Notes under the pieces: generated by a model
What the model was told of the DNA's origin: nothing
The model's database searches: none
What the model saw: the letters and a program-made list of their open reading frames with translations, nothing else
Position numbers and translations under genes: made by a program
NCBI GenBank assembly: GCA_016935655.1
Contig: JAFGQM010000084.1
Location: 1 to 42,485, forward strand
Source of the DNA: Candidatus Altarchaeota archaeon
Lineage (GTDB): Archaea > Altiarchaeota > Altiarchaeia > JAFGQM01
Length of the DNA stretch: 42,485 bases
Direction of reading: 5' to 3'
In this document: positions 40,801-42,485 of the stretch, in pieces
How positions within the stretch are numbered: the first letter of the stretch is position 1
Layout of the letters: every line of letters begins with the position of its first letter

Positions 40801-41886
40801 AATTGCTGCTATGGCGAAATATAGGCCCGTGGCCACGAACGGCGCGAAGAACAGGAACTCCGCACCCTTCCAGCTCAGGAGAGTGATGAAGAAGGCAAGC
40901 CCTGACAACACGCTGAATATCAGGTTCTTCTGTCCCTCGGATTTGAACGCCTTGATAAGAAGGTACATGGCGATGAGGCCCATCACCATACCCATGACGT
41001 CCTCTTCGACGGCCCCTGCGACGGATTTCGTGAGGAGCATTGGCATAGTCGCGAAGAAAAAGCCTGCCAGCAAGCCCGCCTTCCAGTCGCTGGTGAGCTC
41101 CTTCATGAACAGGAACGCGAATACAGCCCCGATGGCCGAGACCAAGACCGGGTAGAGCAGTATCATTGTCTGTAGGGACGTCCCGGTTATCTGGGCCAAG
41201 AAGGCCACTAGGAAATATGAGAATTTTTTAGGCACTGCCCTGCCGTCAGGGGGGTATATCAACATGTCCCTATCCCCGAAATCGCCAGTCGTATAAAGGT
41301 TATTGGTATGCTTGTAGTGGTAGTAGGGGTCGTCAAAGGATATCAGGTACCCGCCCGGGTTCGCATCAGGGAAGGCGGGGAAGACGCGGAATATTATGGC
41401 GGTGGTCAGCAGCATGATTATTATGGCGAGCTGCAGGTTGAATATCTTGTAGACCCAGAGTATCGAGAGTACCAAGTAAACTGAAAACAGGATTATCAAG
41501 AATAGATCGGGATATTGAAACATGACCCAAAGCAGCAGGAGCCCGAAAAAGAAGGCTATGAAGTTCAGCTTGTTCTTCTTGAACCCGCCGAACTCGTAAA
41601 AGGTGAGTACGAATAGCAGGACGGTAGTTGCTATGGCGGCAATGGTAAATAAAAGTGAGGTTATCTCGGATACTATCAGCATTCTTAAAGCCAGGAAAGC
41701 GAGTATCAATATGGACAGTGAAAGGGGGATTTCTTTATCCTTGATCCATGAAAACTTGTCCTTGAATGGAAGGTCCCCCAACCCTGAATCGCTTGACTCT
41801 TTATGCCTCACATGCTCCTTGCTCTCCTCGATTCTTTCTTCCCTCTCCTCTATGCCCTTCCGCTTTATGGCTTTTACTTTTGTCAT
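37822..41886 (-). CDS. aglB: Oligosaccharyltransferase AglB (STT3) fused to FKBP-type PPIase and thioredoxin-like segments
   Basis: The 1354-residue protein is some 400 residues longer than typical AglB. A charged cytoplasmic N terminus (1-52) is followed by about 13 membrane segments with the acidic loop SFDDPYYH (Asp185-Asp186). The catalytic signature WWDYGH is at 732-737, and a DK-like motif lies in ILDKTLVDKASAL. Residues about 825-885 hold eight cysteines, two as CC pairs. An EP-repeat linker leads to a complete FKBP domain (about 1085-1180: VEYTGRFENGTVFD, FIAGIKPGMVIQGFDEA, IPPEKAYG). After a second EP linker comes a thioredoxin-like region: GIKGVPTVVWNC (Pro1211), then SPSCPDCDAQ (Cys1307, Cys1310). 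The whole C-terminal part follows the external catalytic domain, so it should act on secreted proteins. The start overlaps the HAD stop (ATGA). Eukaryotic OST has separate thioredoxin-fold subunits (Ost3/Ost6). Confidence 0.93.
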   Translation of the reverse strand: MTKVKAIKRKGIEEREERIEESKEHVRHKESSDSGLGDLPFKDKFSWIKDKEIPLSLSILILAFLALRMLIVSEITSLLFTIAAIATTVLLFVLTFYEFGGFKKNKLNFIAFFFGLLLLWVMFQYPDLFLIILFSVYLVLSILWVYKIFNLQLAIIIMLLTTAIIFRVFPAFPDANPGGYLISFDDPYYHYKHTNNLYTTGDFGDRDMLIYPPDGRAVPKKFSYFLVAFLAQITGTSLQTMILLYPVLVSAIGAVFAFLFMKELTSDWKAGLLAGFFFATMPMLLTKSVAGAVEEDVMGMVMGLIAMYLLIKAFKSEGQKNLIFSVLSGLAFFITLLSWKGAEFLFFAPFVATGLYFAIAAILGILLKKEHNSWCGVKATAIAGIIFLIGNALFTQMIPTMKYSLPVVFAIFLGLWAEMIRTADMNENLKRLIAKILGLIVLAVIVIGGLWIFTESADLVTIILLLGGLAVILALVSILLAFINSIKAGFKIDLNPKNFERSVQENLPLVCVLFLGMAVLFVFYIGIDIILNAPAQQIEEFAGTSPHNFLVDKTIQEQAALASGGLIERFSRVYSRFGISEILALFALPMVGLFGLFLFLKRDLDKLKVLILASSFSIAFFIITNSFVWVEARLGFSQSLGFIFLGSMVGIFLPNSKKELETWKIIVFLALLVIPLVTFYPHDVDGQHADSWRNTKMGSSVPEPWVASLVWLYENVPRNDVDPLKGDYVLTWWDYGHAITALSKTPVVADPLQSGEDYIMQIARFFYNTTTEEEAMDWLINQPWNRDQDGNGKKVRYVILDKTLVDKASALAFLGTNYYEIPTGNGADNGTCTGEEILCKNKQLGIKAEKRSDGTYYCSEGVVCNNDIIQGTEERMCCEPDACCEVSFNWRVITQRGGSSVLLRRPTEPVYGQYFINTEGAACKPEYKTSLDPIVLIENGQRRTVVQRLLYTGYGGLEFGDGVRYDAFVVLAYDDNTERVILLTQNCRENDYNEILRSYPDRLAPLEFGARVGGSVVPQIFLHVPAKWTKNMFTELYINNGKDLKYFQLIINDQIQKDFFPYIKIFKVTYPDELPEPEPEPEPVPGVVNVGDTVTVEYTGRFENGTVFDTNVGGQPFEFIAGIKPGMVIQGFDEAVLGMRLGEAKTVTIPPEKAYGLEGESIHELAGKTLVFDIRLLSINEDLEPEPEPVDKTYDVYDPTKTKEYGIKGVPTVVWNCKYTKEGSLVLGEGTEYNPGVEKANLMLLSCIFNQAAPEELCKPLGVVKDENGTIRTTGGKELLVSLGKTGLDSCKPTGKTALEVFYSPSCPDCDAQRSVVEEVAGEFGGSLEVTYYCVADSTEKDGLCRQGSKEVRI

Positions 41887-42485
41887 GTCAGCTCCAGCAG
41901 CTCTTTGACTGAAGTTATTGTCTTATCCGGCTTGAAGGAGGCCAAAACGTCTTTATTGTGGCCGTTTAACAACAGGACAGTGTAACAGCCGGCCTCTTTC
42001 CCAGCCATCATGTCATAAACCGTGTCGCCCACGAAAATCGCTTCCCCGGGGGGGGTATCAATCATTTTCAGCGCGGTCGAGACCGGCTCATGGTGCGGCT
42101 TTTTGAACTGCACATCCTCCTCACCGATCAAGACATCAAAAAGTTCGTAGATGCCCACTGTTTTCAACGTCTCTCGGATGACCCCTCTCGGAGAGGTGCT
42201 TACTACACCCAACTTAGACCCCCTGAGTTTCAGTTGGTTTAAAGTTAGAAGGACGTGCTTAAAAATCTTGACTTTCTCAAGGTCCATGAACCAATGCCTC
42301 TCAAAGTCCTTAAGTATCTTTTTGACTTCTTCCCGTGAAGAGACGCCGATTAGTTCGGGGAGAGTGCTGTCGACGGGCTTCCCGAACAGGTATTCCTTAA
42401 ATTCCCCTTTAGTCAAAACTCTCTTTTTATTTTCTTCAAGGGCCTTATTAAACGACTCGTAGATGAGGTCAAATGTGTCTACCAA
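41883..42485 (-). CDS. HAD-superfamily hydrolase (phosphoglycolate phosphatase-like), 5' partial
   Basis: The frame is open to the right edge, so the N terminus with the nucleophile motif DxDG is outside the window; the visible part begins at the VDTFDLIYESFNKAL helix that normally follows it. Motif II is VVSTSPRG, motif III KKPHHEPV and motif IV FVGDTVYDM, all in order. The cap is the C1 helical type. The family removes phosphate from small metabolites, often sugar phosphates or phosphoglycolate. Overlap with aglB (ATGA) suggests co-translation, perhaps in supplying or recycling a sugar phosphate or polyprenyl phosphate precursor, though the substrate is unknown. Confidence 0.85.
   Translation of the reverse strand: MVDTFDLIYESFNKALEENKKRVLTKGEFKEYLFGKPVDSTLPELIGVSSREEVKKILKDFERHWFMDLEKVKIFKHVLLTLNQLKLRGSKLGVVSTSPRGVIRETLKTVGIYELFDVLIGEEDVQFKKPHHEPVSTALKMIDTPPGEAIFVGDTVYDMMAGKEAGCYTVLLLNGHNKDVLASFKPDKTITSVKELLELT

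Noticed and set aside
1..42485. Mobile elements, CRISPR arrays, tRNA or rRNA genes
   Set aside because: No transposase or integrase proteins, regular repeat-spacer pattern or tRNA-like cloverleaf was seen in the short spacers; no gap exceeds about 140 bases apart from the galU fragment.

Overview
The window is a dense surface-glycan (N-glycosylation) gene cluster of an archaeon. The evidence for archaea is an AglB/STT3-type oligosaccharyltransferase, an Alg7/AglH-type polyprenyl-phosphate sugar-1-phosphate transferase, leaderless-style AT-rich TATA elements about 25 to 30 bases before several start codons, and frequent AUA (Ile) and AGG/AGA (Arg) codons. The lineage cannot be fixed from the sequence; a DPANN-type or other poorly cultivated archaeon is plausible. 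I saw no tRNA, rRNA, CRISPR array, transposase or integrase. Coding density is very high, with many ATGA start/stop overlaps.

Left part (1-4809, + strand): a nucleotide-sugar module that looks like a legionaminic-type nonulosonic acid or 4-amino-sugar pathway with N-formylation. It holds a hydrolysing UDP-HexNAc 2-epimerase (NeuC type, cut by the left edge), a PurN-like formyltransferase with an unusual C-terminal extension, an Fmt/ArnA-like sugar N-formyltransferase, a DegT-family aminotransferase and a UDP-GlcNAc 4,6-dehydratase. From 4810 to 10155 comes a more AT-rich patch: a Wzx/MOP flippase, galU, a radical SAM protein, a broken second copy of the galU 3' end, and an orphan membrane protein. 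This patch bears signs of recombination.

Middle (10158-22464): a UDP-glucuronate decarboxylase and a methyltransferase (+); then a minus-strand operon (20349 down to 11892) with three GT4 glycosyltransferases, a methyltransferase, an epimerase, WecC and WecB (UDP-ManNAcA synthesis) and a second radical SAM protein; then a short plus-strand pair (UDP-GlcA/UDP-Glc 4-epimerase-like and GT4).

Right part (22453-42485, all minus): reading in the direction of transcription, a HAD phosphatase (cut by the right edge), AglB, the GlcNAc-1-P transferase, a UDP-HexNAc 4-epimerase, a UDP-HexNAc dehydrogenase, two GT4 and two GT2 enzymes, then RfbF-RfbG-RfbH-RfbS-like, a PMT-type membrane glycosyltransferase, RfbE and a last GT4. 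The rfb genes form an almost complete CDP-tyvelose route, which is a bacterial O-antigen pathway. The predicted flow is: sugar nucleotides are made in the cytoplasm, a glycan is assembled on a polyprenyl phosphate started by the GPT enzyme, GT4/GT2 enzymes extend it, the flippase exports it, the PMT-like enzyme may add a late sugar outside, and AglB transfers the product to Asn of secreted proteins.

The most striking single gene is AglB itself (37822-41886). Its catalytic ectodomain carries a cysteine-rich insert and is followed in the same chain by an FKBP-type prolyl isomerase domain and a thioredoxin-like segment with a CPDC motif, so glycosylation, proline isomerisation and disulfide chemistry appear to be joined in one protein.
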